Below, piece after piece: positions 44,328 to 57,029 of a stretch of 64,000 nt of DNA; position 1 is the stretch's first letter, and each line of letters starts with the position of its first letter. Made by a program: the position numbers and the translations under genes. Below the pieces are notes generated by a model. That model was not told the DNA's origin. It saw nothing but the letters and a program-made list of their open reading frames with translations, and did no database searches. This stretch comes from Eucommia ulmoides (Eukaryota > Streptophyta > Magnoliopsida > Garryales > Eucommiaceae): contig CM028333.1 in assembly GCA_016647705.1 (NCBI GenBank), positions 18,101,743 through 18,165,742 of the forward strand. The letters are read 5' to 3'.

Positions 44328-46247
44328 TGTCACACCCTACCCCGGACACCCTTCATGTGGGGGCCGGCATGACATCGGTATGACATCACCTATCTGACTA
44401 ACCAACCACAATACGACAATATATAAATTCTTTTACTATATCACCTATACACAATTCCATCTGATAGGGATATACTGTCCCTAATTATAAGAACAACCAA
44501 ACTAATCCCATGAATCTCACTTAGATTCATCTTTGACACCTCGTCTCAAAATTTCTCTCAATTGACTCTATCGCGAGATCCGCATAACTCTATCTAGCAC
44601 CAATAGGGGACCAACCGACTCCTAACCATTTCACCTGCGAGTGTACTGCCTTCTTAGTAAAATATTTTTATAATAATAATAATAAATTATTCTGCAACAT
44701 CTAAATGGATCAAGCTTAAATATATAAATATTACGTAGCTCGTAAAAGTTTTCATAATATTAGCAGTGAGAATAAAGCGCTATGTATAAGTTCCATGCAA
44801 AATCATTTAGTATAATAATCATGTCAATCACCATAATAAATAATAAATCACCCAGTATAAGCAAAATACCACATCTCAAAACATCCTCTCTCACACACAC
44901 ACACACGCTAGCCAGCTCTAGTGATCGTTTTAACCTCACGATCGGGAGTTTGCAACGGTACCATACCATCCGTAGGATATGCCTTCCTACGAACACCCAT
45001 CACTCCACCGAAGCGGATAATCACTGCGCAGTATAATGTCTAACATCACTCTGCCGAAGCAGATAAACATCACTCTGCCGAAGCGGATAACCTCACTCTA
45101 TCGAAACAGATAAATATATGGCATCGTCAAATCAAATACAGCATCATCGAATCACAACTCAATAAATATTGTCTACTCAACCTTGTCAAATCACCATGTC
45201 TATCTCTTTTCCTCAAAACCAACTTTCAGATTCAAAACAAATCATATTTCACACTTTCTTTTAAAGAAAACGTCTGATTTTATCAAAACCACTTTTTCAC
45301 CCTTTATTTTTGGAAAACCAGGCATTTTTAGAAAAAACAGATGTTTTCTATTCTTTTTAAAAACACCATCTGATTTCACCAAATCCAACAAAAATTCATT
45401 TTCAACTTCATTTCAAAAACCACCGAAATCTTCCGAAAATCCAGTTTACCAACTCACACAAATCCTGCTTGATCCATATCATTTATAAATTCATACAGTT
45501 TAAATAAATACATATTCCATCATATAGATACATAGAAAAAATAGTTCTGCAAGAAGACAGTACACTCACCTCGTGATCCGCTCCCAAAAGCTTTTACCGA
45601 CTATACTCTAACGTTACTCCGGTGCCTGCGAACCTATTAGTGACAGGGCCTAAATTAATATTTTAGGTAAAAAAAAATGACCCAATCATGCAGATGCAGG
45701 CCCTATGTTCCGTATTTTTCCATTCCCCACATTTTATTATGTAAAATTATTATTTGGTAAATTCTCATTTCGTTAAAAGTTACTGCATTCCCCAAATTTA
45801 TTATTCCCGCTACGAAATTTTCGATGCGTTAGTTTAATTTGATAAACTAAAATAAATTCAACGAAAAACGTTACCGATTTTGAAACGTTAACAAGTCGCG
45901 AGATGGATTTCGGATTCTATTGGGGTTCTTTCTGTAATTTTTTCTTCTTTTCTTCTTCCCCCCTCCCCTCCTCCCCCTCGGTTTCTGTTTCGTTTTGGGT
46001 GTCCACCGGCCAGCCACGCACTACACGTTGGCAAGGTAGAATCCACATACGCATACCATCACAGACGGCCGACGGCCGACCACCCACACATCGCCGGAGT
46101 CAATAATCACATACAAAGGCACCCACACATCCACCGACCGAACAAAACCGACGAACACTCCTCCCCGCATAGTGTCGTTGGTCCGGAAACACACACCACA
46201 CCCACACCGCACAAAACAAGAAACGAAAAACACCCACTCCGCTGTAT
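44328..46247 (-). repeat. 3' LTR of gypsy element 2, inner part deleted
   Basis: About 1.9 kb, followed base by base by 49476-51445 with roughly 95% identity by eye. At ~46247 (CACTCCGCTGTA) it jumps into internal DNA, so the last ~950 LTR bases and the polypurine tract are gone. It holds a short tandem of CATCACTCTGCCGAAGC(A/G)GATAA units at 44993-45112. Confidence 0.85.
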
Positions 46248-49200
46248 GTCAAACGGGTCATCTAAAAGAATTCCCTTCATGCCTCCATATTTACTCAAGT
46301 CCCTGACAAGGCTGCGCGTTTCAATTCTATTTCAATCTACCTAAACATGCTTCAAACATATATCCACATATAACTATGAATTGAAGGACATAGATACGTC
46401 TCAACTACAAAAATTTGATACATCACAAAAGTCAATAGTTACTGACTGTAAACTATTATGCCTCTTTATGAAATTTCAGTGACCTCCCACGAGCTGGCTC
46501 CACCTAAAGTTAGTAATGGTTCAATACATCTAGTTCCGTTCTCCTATCTCAGTTCGGTCGATTTGATTGGAGTCCTGCATCCTTTTCATATAGCGCTTTA
46601 CATGACGCCACCTTGATTATCAAAAAGGTATTTATTATTTTAAACACATTCCATTAGTGCCACCTAATCTTCCTTGCTACCCGAAGATTCCCAAAACGCA
46701 ACTCTTCAATATATCTTCCAATATCTGAATCGTATTTTTCGATTGACCGTTTATCCACAAATAAAATGAGGTACCAACTTTCAATTTGGCACCTTAAGGG
46801 GTATGGACATTCATCCAGAACATCAAAATAAATATCCGCTCTTGGTACTACAGTTTCTCCTATAGAGAAATATTACTTGGAATTAGCTACCCGACTTTTT
46901 ATATTTATAACGTGTCGATTTTATGACGGTATTTATTACATATAAAACTCACATTTTAAGATATCATCATTCAATACTGCATTTCGAATTCCTCCGCGGA
47001 CTCTTCATACAACAGTGACTTAATTTGTTTTGATAAAAAAAAAAATTATCTTCCAATTACAGTACGGCGGCAACACCTACTCAGTAACAATTCAATTTAT
47101 CAAAATATGGCCAATCAATTTATCCAAGAGCAACTATCAATTATCGAACGAATGAGTCACACCGGCATCTTATCCCAACTTTATTCGACACTTATATTGA
47201 ACCGGTGCCTCATGCAACCGAGCAATCCCATCAATGTATACTTAACATACGAATCAAGACTCACATTTCCATTCTGGAATAGGTAAAGGCTATAATGACC
47301 CTCCTGGATATTAATACTCGACCTTAATTTTCGCTAACATACCAGTTACCTAACAACAAATTCTGCGATTTTTTCATTCTCCTCCAAACTACCAATAATG
47401 ATCCAGCAATCTCGATACAGTTTGATATCACCGGGGTGCATTGTGTATATTAGACTACGTACTTCTTTAAGGTTTCTTTCGTTAGATGGGTATCATTAGG
47501 AACACACAGTCTGTTTTCAATCATCAAAATTTCAATCTGCGTTACCATCTAATCAACCGCCCACTATATTGACAAGGGTCTCAACTCAACCACTAAAGTA
47601 ATAGGAACAACCAACTCATCAATTTCCAGCCCGAACTATTCACTATAGTCAGCCTTGTGATCATTTTCCATTCCCTTCTTCCTTAACCTTTCCCAACTGG
47701 ACATCCAACTTTTGCGCTTCTACCATACAATCGATAAATATCAATTTTACATTAAAAAGTTCAATTAGTGTGGTCATTTCACCAACTGCCCGATAAACTT
47801 ACAAAGATCCCAACTTGGCACATACATTAATATGAATAACCCAATTATGCGCAACCACATTTTTCCCTATTTCCGATTTTAAGCACAAATGCTGTCATAC
47901 GGAAATGTCGCTAAACGTCAAACAATTATAATCACTACTAGCTTCAAAAAGTTTTGAGTTCCAGTCACATGTTTTCGGCCTTTTCCGTATTCCATCCACC
48001 CACCACTTCGGCTTCCTTTGGATTCACTTTGAATACTATGCCTCAAAAGCACTAGTCATATTTACTGCACTAGTCATCGCCTTAGTAACACATTCTGAAG
48101 ATGTTCGATATGCTCTTCTTTACTTTCGATCGGATCACCATTTTTACCACGTCACAGTCTCTAATCTTCGATTACGAGTACCCTACGTAGAAATCTAATA
48201 CCCTATTTGTTGCAATCGATTTAACAACCTATCAATTCCAACTTTTGTGTTACCAACACCGGATCTTTATGGAAACACACACCAGGTCTACATAAATCAT
48301 TAGTTGATATTCTAATTTATTGTGACGACTTTTTTTTTTTTTTTTCAGGGCCGTCATAAGGCTTCTTCTATTAAACTTCCTAAACTGAAAACGAACTTAT
48401 TCAAATTCCCAATATCCAACAATTTTTTCATACACCACTAAAATTATTTAAATTCAACTAAATGCAATCAATCATCGACTTAAATTAATCCACCCAATTT
48501 TTTTTCCTATACCATAGCGATCGCCTTTAAAGTCCCAAGATTATAATTTCAAATCTCAATTTCCCACATTCATTAACACAAGTATAATTAACCAACTTCC
48601 AACCCGAACGTTCACCTCCTTATCATTATGGAACAGCAACCACAATTACTAATCACGCTTACAGGCACTCTGTCAATTCCCGAAACTACCTAGGAAAAAT
48701 CCCTATCTATTACAATATCCACTGCCGAAACTTGTTTGAACTGATGCCCAGCATTTGCGTACTGACTTGTAATATTCTTTCTCTAACACATTTCTAACCT
48801 CCTAAACCCACTATCGGACTAATTGAGGTACTAGATATGCCTTCCCAACAATACATACTTTTATTCATCACAAATTTGACTCCACCCGCAACTCTATATT
48901 ACTCATTCAAATGGATTATATTTACACGTACCAACTATCCTCCCAAATCCACAATCGTCGGCTACTTCCTATATATCATTTTCTATTACATTGCTACATG
49001 CCACAACTGGTACTCCGTCTATTAATCAATCTAAAAAGTGCTACCAAATTAAATTCTTGTCCAGTAACGTCACAGTTTCCTTTCAGATTGCCGAGAAGGC
49101 GATTTACTCCCTTTGAATATTATTTCTTATTTCGACTTAAGTGTGTTCTACTATATCATCTAGTATATTAATCACGACGTAAGTTGTTGTTTGTCTAGCT

Positions 49201-49475
49201 TAGCCTTCTTATCTTGTGGAAGACATCCCTCCTAGCAATATCACCACGTAGTCATATCGTTGTTTGCCAAAAAGACAACCCTCCATGCACCATGCTAATG
49301 CACAACATTATGAAATAAAAGACCTAACACTCACATACCAAGCTCAACTATTAACACCCTATCTCATGTCCCCTACTGACTAGACGACTGACACGTCCTC
49401 CTACCTCACGATCTTCTACCGACACATCTGCTGACAAGTCTACAGAACCTATAACCTAGGCTCTGATACCAAAAT
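46248..49475 (-). pseudogene. Degenerate interior of gypsy element 2
   Basis: Blocks can be aligned to element 1 (CTTCACAATTC.., TTTGATATCACCGGG at 47430 vs TTTGATATTACCGGG at 27150) and to the integrase zinc-binding part of element 3, but the frames are destroyed. No gag, protease or RT motif is readable. Confidence 0.65.
49460..49471 (-). promoter_or_regulatory. Primer binding site, initiator tRNA-Met type
   Basis: The minus strand reads TGGTATCAGAGC followed by CTAGG, complementary to the 3' end of plant initiator tRNA-Met, four bases inside the 5' LTR end. Confidence 0.9.
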
Positions 49476-52398
49476 TGTTACACCCCACCCCGGACACCCT
49501 TCATGTGGGGGCCGGCATGACATCGGTATGACATCATCTATCTGACTAACCAACCACAATACGACAATATATAAATTCTTTTACTATATCACCTATACAC
49601 AATTCCATTTGATAGGGATACACCATCCCTAATTATAAGAACAACCAAACTAATCCCATGAATCTCACTTAGATTCATCTCTGACACCTCGTCCCAAAAT
49701 TTCTCTCAATTGACTCTATCGCGAGATCCACATAACTCTATCTAGCGCCAGTAGGGGACCGACCGACTCCTAGCCATTTCACCTACGAGTGTACTGCCTT
49801 CTTAGTAAAATATTTTTATAATAATAATAATAATTTATTCTGCAACATCTAAATGGATCAAGCTTAAATATGTAAACATTACGTAGCTTGTAAAAGTTTT
49901 CATAATATTAGCAGTGAGAATAAAGCGCTATGTATAAGTTCCATGCAAAATCATTTAGTATAAGAATCATGTCAATCACCATAATAAATAATAAATCACC
50001 CAGTATAAGCAAAATACCACATCTCAAAACATCCTCTCACATACACACACACACGCTGGCCAACCCTAGTGATCGTTTTAACCTCACGATCGGGAGTTTG
50101 CAACGGTACCGTACCATCCGTAGGATATGCCTTCCTACGAACACCCATCACTCCGTTGAAGCGGATAATTATTGCGCAGTATAACGTCTAACATCACTCT
50201 ACTGAAGCAGATAAACATCACTCCGCCGAAGCGGATAACATCACTCTGCCGAAGCGGATAACCTCACTCCGCCGAAATAGATAAATATATGGCATCGTCA
50301 AATCAAATACAGCATCATCGAATCATAACTCAATAAATATTGTCTACTCAACCTCGTCAAATCACCACGTGTATCTCTTTTCCTGAAAACCAACTTTCAG
50401 ATTCAAAACAAATCATATTTCACACTTTCTTTTAAAGAAAACGTCTGATTCTATCAAAACTACTTTTTCACCATTTATTTTTGGAAAACCAGGCATTTTT
50501 AGAAAAAAAACAGATGTTTTCTATTCTTTTTAAAAACACCGTCTGATTTCACCAAATCCAACAAAAATTCATTTTCAACTTCATTTCAAAAACCACCGAA
50601 ATCTTCCGAAAATCCAATTTACCAACTCACACAAATCCTGCTTGATCCATATCATTTATAAATTCATACAGTTTAAGTAAATACATATTCCATCATATAG
50701 ATACATAGAAAAATAGTTTCGCAAGAAGACAGTACACTCACCTCGTGATCCGTTCCCAAAAGCTTTTACCGACTATACTCTAACGTTACTCCAGAGCCTG
50801 CGAACCTATTAGTGATAGGGCCTAAATTAATATTTTAGGTAAAAAAAATGACCCAATCATGCAGATCCAGGCCCTATGTTCCGTATTTTCCCATTCCCCA
50901 CATTTTATTATGTAAAATTATCATTTGGTAAATTCTCATTTCGTTAAAAGTTACTGCATTCCCCAAATTTATTATTCCCGCTACGAAATTTTCGATGCGT
51001 TAGTTTAATTTGATAAACTAAAATAAATTCAACGAAAAACGTTACCCGTTCTGAAACGTTAACAGGTCGCGAGATGGATTTCGGATTCTATTGGGGTTCT
51101 TCCTGTAATGTTTTCTTCTTCTCTTCTTCTTTCTTTCTTTTCCCCCCTCCCCTCTCTCCCACCCTCCTCCCCGATTTCTATTTTGTTTTGGGTGTCTACT
51201 GGACGGCTACGCACCACACGTCGGCAAGGCAGAACCCACATACATACACCATCACAGACGGCCGATGGCCGACCACCCACACATCGCCGGAGTCAATAAT
51301 CACATAAAAAGGCACTCACACATCCACCAACCGAACAAAACCGATGAGCACTCCTCCCCGCATAGTGTCGTTGGTCTGGAAACACACACCACACCCATGC
51401 CGCACAAAATAAGAAACGGAAAACACCCACTCCGCCGTACGCCATCCTCGACGATCGACAACCATCTGAACCCACTCACACCCATACTCGTCGAATCTCA
51501 CCACCCTCTCACGCTGACCTCTCTCTCTCTCCCCTCTGCTCCTGGTTCCGGGTTTACTGCCAGTACTCACACACTCCACCCACCTAGACGGAGAGACGGC
51601 GATAACACCCCCACCGGACCGACAACGACGCCCACCAATGACACAACCACGGCGATCGAACAACACACACAAAATGCACACACCCGCAGCACCCCTGCCG
51701 GAGCAACGGCCACGATCCGAAACTCACCACCGTCGAACCCTCTCTCTCTCTAAATGGACCGACAAGCCTCTACGCCGATGATCACACCTCCATGCACCTC
51801 CGACACCTTTACCGGCGATCGTTTCTCAAACCCAAATCCTCGGCCTGCTCTCTCTTTCTCTCTTCTCTCTCTCTCTCTAGATTTGCTAAGTGATTTCTAG
51901 TTTGTGTTTTCAGATTTTTCCTCAGTTCCACAAGATTGAGTATATATTGCATGAGATTAGTGGGAGAAATCGTCCCTGGCTTGCCATGTCGCCTACGCCG
52001 ATCTCTCTTGCCGGCCGGTTGGAGTCCTGTTGCGCACCCATGGCGTTTTTTTTTTTTTTTTTTTAAACTTTAATTAAAATGCACTTTCCTCCCCCAACTT
52101 TCTTTAAGATCTTATTTTAATCATTTTCAACTTTTACAAGTTTCTAAAATTATAATTTCACCCTTACTATTTTAATTTTTGATTCTTTATTATCAATTGG
52201 ATCTCAAGTTTAATTTCCATGTTTTCTAAATTTCAAATTTGACCCCTAAACTTTTTTTTTTTTTTAACAAAGATTTACCCCTAATTTCTCCATACTTTAA
52301 AATGCAATTATTAATGACGTACGTACTATGATTTGGGCCTTACAATATATTTTAAATGAGACTTAAATTATACGTATGTCCAAGGTCAGGGTCTTACA
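49476..52398 (-). repeat. 5' LTR of gypsy element 2 (2.9 kb)
   Basis: A complete LTR from TGTTACACCCC to GTCTTACA. It has one more CATCACTCxGCCGAAGCGGATAA unit than the left LTR (~50130-50285), a CT-rich then GC-rich zone (51110-51890), and an AT-rich end with poly-T. The 162-codon ORF at 51265-51753 lies in the GC-rich zone, has no known domain and is not shared in frame with the other LTRs. Confidence 0.88.
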
Positions 52399-52403
52399 AA
52401 ACA

Positions 52404-52990
52404 TGCTCAAACATACATAGAAGATAAGAAATAAAAAGAAAAACGGATGAACTTAGCGGATATCCGAAGATTATCTGCTAAAATCGTCTACCGAACGATT
52501 CTCCTTCTCCGCGTGTTGATCTTCTCCTTCGGATATGTTTGAGCACTCCCCATACTCTCTCTATATCCTAATCTAAGCCTTAAGGGTTGTAATGGTCGGA
52601 CAGTAGCAAAGGAGGAAGGAGAAAAGAGGTATAAATAGACAAAATATCTAAATAAATATCTAACACTGCGCAGAGGCTAACCACTGCGGCGGTGGGATTC
52701 ACTGCCGCGGCGGTGAAGTATGTCGGTTAAGGTTCGCCTAGGCGTTAGAGTCGGCGGTGGCTGTGGGAAACAATTTGCTGGACTTTTGCCTAGGCGGTGG
52801 TCCTCTAGCAACAATTGTGTCTTCTCAGCATCTTCACTACCGCAGCGGTGGTCTGGACGCCACGGCGGTGGGTTTGTTTGCAGAATCGTATCTCCTTGCT
52901 CATTTTTCCATCGTTCGCGGACCATTCTCGATACGATTTGATCGTTTATGCTCCGATTTCATACCATTTTACCCCCACGCACCTGTTTTA
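52404..52990. repeat. Unclassified repeat, right part, with CGCCTAGGCG words
   Basis: Continues the repeat interrupted by element 2. GC-rich stretch 52670-52880 has GCGGCGGTG words and TTCGCCTAGGCG/GCCTAGGCGGTGG palindromes. Similar CACCGCCTAGGCG words occur inside the 3' LTR of element 3 at 57780-57890. ORFs at 52677-53005 are not convincing. Confidence 0.45.
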
Positions 52991-53329
52991 ATACCAAATG
53001 AATAAAAACATATTAAAACATATAAAAATAACTATAAACGTACTTAAAAATTAACAAATTCGAGTTGAAAATATATAGGTAATTTACACCTACCAGTAAT
53101 TTTTAAAAAAATTAATTAAAAATTAGGGGTTAATACACTAATATTAATTTTGACTTTTAAAAGTTTAAGGATTATTAAGTTATTTGAAATATGATTTAAA
53201 AAAAAAATGGGATGTAATTAATATTTTCTTTATTTCAAGAGGGATATTAGTGTAAATAAATAAATTAAAATAAATAAATAAACAAATGAAAAAAAAAAAA
53301 AAACAAGGTTGCAATTGTTTCTTTCCCAA

Positions 53330-53560
53330 AGAAGGAAACAATTGCATCTAAGTATTATATAACACACACACACACACATTAATGAAAAAAATAAATAGAA
53401 GTTGAAATTTGCAGCTCTTCATCTACAGGTATTTCCTTCATTCTTTCATTTACACACACACACACACACACACATATATATTGCTAAAATAAGATACATA
53501 TATATCACATTTAATTCAATGGACTATCTATAAAGATATGTATGCGTATATATTTATACG
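53330..53560. repeat. Two (CA)n tracts in AT-rich DNA
   Basis: CA repeats at ~53362-53381 and ~53454-53474, each next to AT-rich DNA. Probably in the degraded outer part of the plus-strand LTR that follows. Confidence 0.6.
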
Positions 53561-54297
53561 TAAAAAATATATATACAGAGGTTCGATTAATATAGTGGAT
53601 ATATTTGTATATACTGATATATTTAATTTGGGAAGAATACAATTTAGGATAAAAATTATAAATTTTATTAAAACGACAATTTTTAGTATTTCGTTGACTA
53701 ATAAAATTTTTAACAGTATTTTAATTTTTTTTGTAGATTAAATTATTAATAGTAAGAAATTTGTAATTGTTGTTTTCATAAAGTTAATATTGACTGAAAA
53801 ATTGGACGTGTAATAATTTCGTATAATCAAAAAAAATTAGGAATGAGAAATATTGCATTTTAGGATCACGCATTGCATATTAGATTTATTCAAAGAAATC
53901 CTTAGTTTAGGCCTTGTTGTTGTTAGGTTCATAGACGAAGTCAACTATGTCTGCATTGCGACAGTAGCGTACTTAGTAGCGGAAAAATCGAGGTGAGTGT
54001 ATTGTCTTCTATGTAAATTGCTAAAAAAAAAATTCGTACTAAAATGTACAAAGAAAATATTTATTAAAATGAATTATTTTATATCGTGATGCGGATCAAG
54101 TAAATTTCTAAACATGAAAAATGATTTTTAATATCCGACTATGCCATAATGTGATCCCAATAGGAGGGCATGTCCTATGGGATGTTGTTGATCCTGACAG
54201 GAAGGCATGTCCTGTAGAACGTTTATGTTGTGACCTAACAGAAGGATAAGTCCTGCAGGTAGTTGTTGTTGTTATTATTGTTGACCATTACTATGGT

Positions 54298-54891
54298 TAG
54301 GGCTGACAAAACAGGTAATAGGTCGTGTAATAGGTCATTACACGATAACACAAAACACGATAAGACCTAAACACGAGCACGACATGATAAGCATATCGTG
54401 TCAGACTACCCAAACACAAACACGACATGATAATTTTTCGTGTCGCACGATGACACGAAACCTATCAAGTAAACACGACACGATAAGACCTTATAGGTTT
54501 TCATTACATATTAACCTACCCATTACACGTTAATGACCTGTTAACTTGTTAAGTTGAATAACTGAGTAGGGTTTGGGAAATGTGAATATATGTATTAGGT
54601 ACGAAATTATAATATTTGATAATTTAGGTGTGTAAAAATAATTTATTAAATTAACGGGTAACCTATTAGATCTTAGGTTATCGTGTAACCTGAATACACG
54701 AAATTCTTATCGTGTCTTATCGTGTAACCTATTGGGTTATCAGGTCAACCTGATAACCTACACTATTTCTTATCGGGTTATCAGGTCTGACACGATAACG
54801 ACCCGATACTTGATAGGCAAAACCTAGACTTAATAATTTTGTGTCGGTCTCATGTCGTGTCATCGTGTAAATACCTGTTTTGCCAGCCCTA
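54298..54891. mobile_element. hAT MITE, 594 bp, perfect 8-bp TSD
   Basis: Flanked by ACTATGGT on both sides (54290-54297, 54892-54899). Terminal inverted repeats TAGGGCTGACAAAACAGGTA and the complement of TACCTGTTTTGCCAGCCCTA differ at one position. The interior is full of CACGATAA/TTATCGTG words on both strands (TAACACGATAAG, TTATCGTGTAACC, GACACGATAA), with no coding frame. Confidence 0.95.
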
Positions 54892-55643
54892 ACTATGGTA
54901 GAGTCGAATATGGTATTGATTGTCAATATGATGGAGTCGAATATGGAATTGACAATATAATGTGGTGGAGTTGAATATGGTGAGGATACGGTGGTTTATA
55001 CTACGTGTTGGCTCTTACCATTGGTGATATTAAATGACCCTAACACTGATGGCAACCTTAGATTGCACAGTGGTACAAGTTACAGTACCATCATAACTCC
55101 CAATTGTTAGGTGAAACGATCATGTGGCTAGTAGGAAAATATGTGTGCGATATTTTATTATATATCAAAATTATTTGATTGATTGATTTAAATGTATTAT
55201 TTTAATTGTAATGATAGCTGTGGAATTTTATTTTGACTCAGTGTGTGGTTATCTATTATATTTTGAAAAGTGGTATTTGATAATCATGCTTGATCCATAT
55301 AAATTGTTTTTGTATTATGAAAACAGTAAACCAATAAAATATTTGGTCTCAAGTACCACAGCTAGAGACAGATCCACTACTGGTACTAGGTAGAGTAGGA
55401 GGGTGGTGTCGTTTTTGGAAGATTATCGGAATAGAGTTTTTGTAGTTTTGTTATAGAAATTTTGGGACATGTGTATTTTTGGTCTTTGAGTTTGATAAAT
55501 ATTATTTTTGAAAAAAAAAATAAAAAATCTATAACAATACATGTGTGTAAATATATATTTGTGGGTTAGTCGGGTAATGTCAAGTCGACGTCGCGCCCGA
55601 CCTCGGGTGTTGAGGGGGGCCCGGGGAAGGGAGTGACAGTTTT

Positions 55644-55655
55644 TGGTATTAGAGC
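55644..55655 (+). promoter_or_regulatory. Primer binding site of the plus-strand gypsy relic
   Basis: TGGTATTAGAGC, then TTAGGTTATAGGTTCTGTAG, five bases after the LTR end. It is the initiator tRNA-Met type with one change from the site at 49460. Confidence 0.88.
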
Positions 55656-55844
55656 TTAGGTTATAGGTTCTGTAGACGTGCCAGATTGTGTAGTCAGTAG
55701 TGGACCATAAGATAGAATGTTGATATGTTGGTTCGGCATGTGAGTGGTAGTTATTCTATTAAATTAAATAGTACATTTGCATCATACACTGTTGTTTGCA
55801 ATATTAACCCTGTTATTTATTAAATTGCATTTCAGATCTTGACT

Positions 55845-55920
55845 ATGGAACGTGAGAATGAAATAAGTGAGAATTCTAGACCTAGAGAAAAAGGAATAGG
55901 ATGTAGGAAAGCTTGGATGC
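55845..55920 (+). pseudogene. gag start, truncated by element 3
   Basis: An ATG 190 bases after the primer site opens a frame of 25 codons rich in Glu, Arg and Lys (MERENEISENSRPREKGIG..). The frame is cut by the LTR of element 3 at 55921. The position fits gag, but the sequence is too short to show a domain. Confidence 0.55.
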
Positions 55921-56461
55921 TGTTACACCTTACTCGGGGCACTCGTCAACCGAGGCCAGGTGTAACGTCAACCTGACGTTACCGGACCAACCCACGAATA
56001 TCCAAAACCAACACATATACAAACACACTCGCCTACTTGTAAACTTTTCATTATAAAATACATATATATCTGAACCCTCTATGTTTCACATCCGACCGAC
56101 TCACCTCCAACACAACACTACCTCCGAGCTCTACCTAGTGCCAGTAGTGGACCACTCCTAGCCGCGGTACCTACACCCCAAAACTTTTATTGGTGTACTG
56201 TCTTCATAAAAAAAAAATAATTCGTGGATCAAGTATAAATAATAAACACCATACTTTGAAATATAAAAGAATATAATTACATACCCGATTCCACTGCCAA
56301 TGAAAAGAAATAATATAACGATAATACCACATATCGCACACCACATTCGGAACTAATTCCCCTCTGTCCACAATGTAAATAAATAATGTATTTAAAACAC
56401 CCAATATAAATATAATAAAGTCACACACCGAATGGAAATCCAATTTCCCTATCCCCAATGA

Positions 56462-56493
<32 letters not shown>

Positions 56494-56864
56494 TGAAAAT
56501 ATCCAATCCAAACATTATAAATCAATCGACCCGATTATTTTAGATCAATTAATCTAGATATTTTAAAATAGCCGGTTCAAAATATTTTAAATCGACCCGT
56601 CCAAGTGTTTTAGGCCCACTTGCCTAACATCTCGTTACATGATAAAATATCCCACCAGTCAACCAAAATAATAGATACACCAATATATGTGGATACACCA
56701 AATCAGTGTAAAATAATATATATAAATTTATCTAGCCGGTTCACCGTATACGAAAACACACCATACCACACTCCGACTAACCATATGACCGTTTTAACCT
56801 CACAATCGGGAGTTGCAACGGTACTGCACCACCCGTAGGATTTACCTTCCTAACGGGTCATAAC

Positions 56865-57029
56865 AACGCTCTACCGGACTTTACCTAGTAGATAATCAAC
56901 GCTCTGTCGGACTATGCCTAACAGATAAATAATGCTCTGTCGGACTATGCCTAGCAGACAATCAATGCTCTGTTGGACTATGCCTAGCAGATAAACAACG
57001 CTCTATAGGACTATGCCTAACAGATAATC
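56865..57029. repeat. 33-bp minisatellite, 5 units (3' LTR)
   Basis: Units read AACGCTCTGTCGGACTATGC followed by CTAGCAGATAATC, with about 10% variation between units. The other LTR of the same element has 7 units at 63677-63907. Confidence 0.92.

Larger units (their letters stand above)
44328..52398 (-). mobile_element. Gypsy LTR retrotransposon 2, perfect 5-bp TSD
   Basis: AAACA occurs immediately on both sides (44323-44327 and 52399-52403). The LTRs begin TGT(C/T)ACACCC and end GTCTTACA. The 5' LTR is on the right, preceded (on the plus strand) by the complement of an initiator tRNA-Met primer site. The interior (46248-49475) is homologous to element 1's interior (e.g. CAAACGGGTCATCT..CTTTCATGCCTCCA at 46250 and 25833) and has no usable ORF. 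The left LTR is truncated on its inner side. Size 8.1 kb. Confidence 0.92.
53870..55920 (+). mobile_element. 5' end of a plus-strand gypsy element (LTR, primer site, gag start)
   Basis: This is the only gypsy sequence here on the plus strand. It shows the LTR block order in reverse complement to its neighbours: GTTTAGGCC..GTTAGGTTCATAG, GAGGTGAGTGTATTGTCTTC, GGATCAAG, three AGGAxGGCATGTCCT(A/G)(T/G) minisatellite units (54165-54260), GTTAGGTGAAACGATCATGTGG. The LTR ends GAGTGACA at 55638. The left boundary is not resolved and may lie as far as ~53.1 kb. It is broken by a hAT MITE (54298-54891) and cut at 55920 by element 3. Confidence 0.8.

Noticed and set aside
46248..49475. Independent genes inside gypsy element 2
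   Set aside because: The sequence aligns with the broken interiors of elements 1 and 3, and the short ORFs are not shared between them.
51265..51753. 162-codon ORF
   Set aside because: Same position class in another LTR. Low complexity, overlapped by minus-strand ORFs, no recognisable motif.
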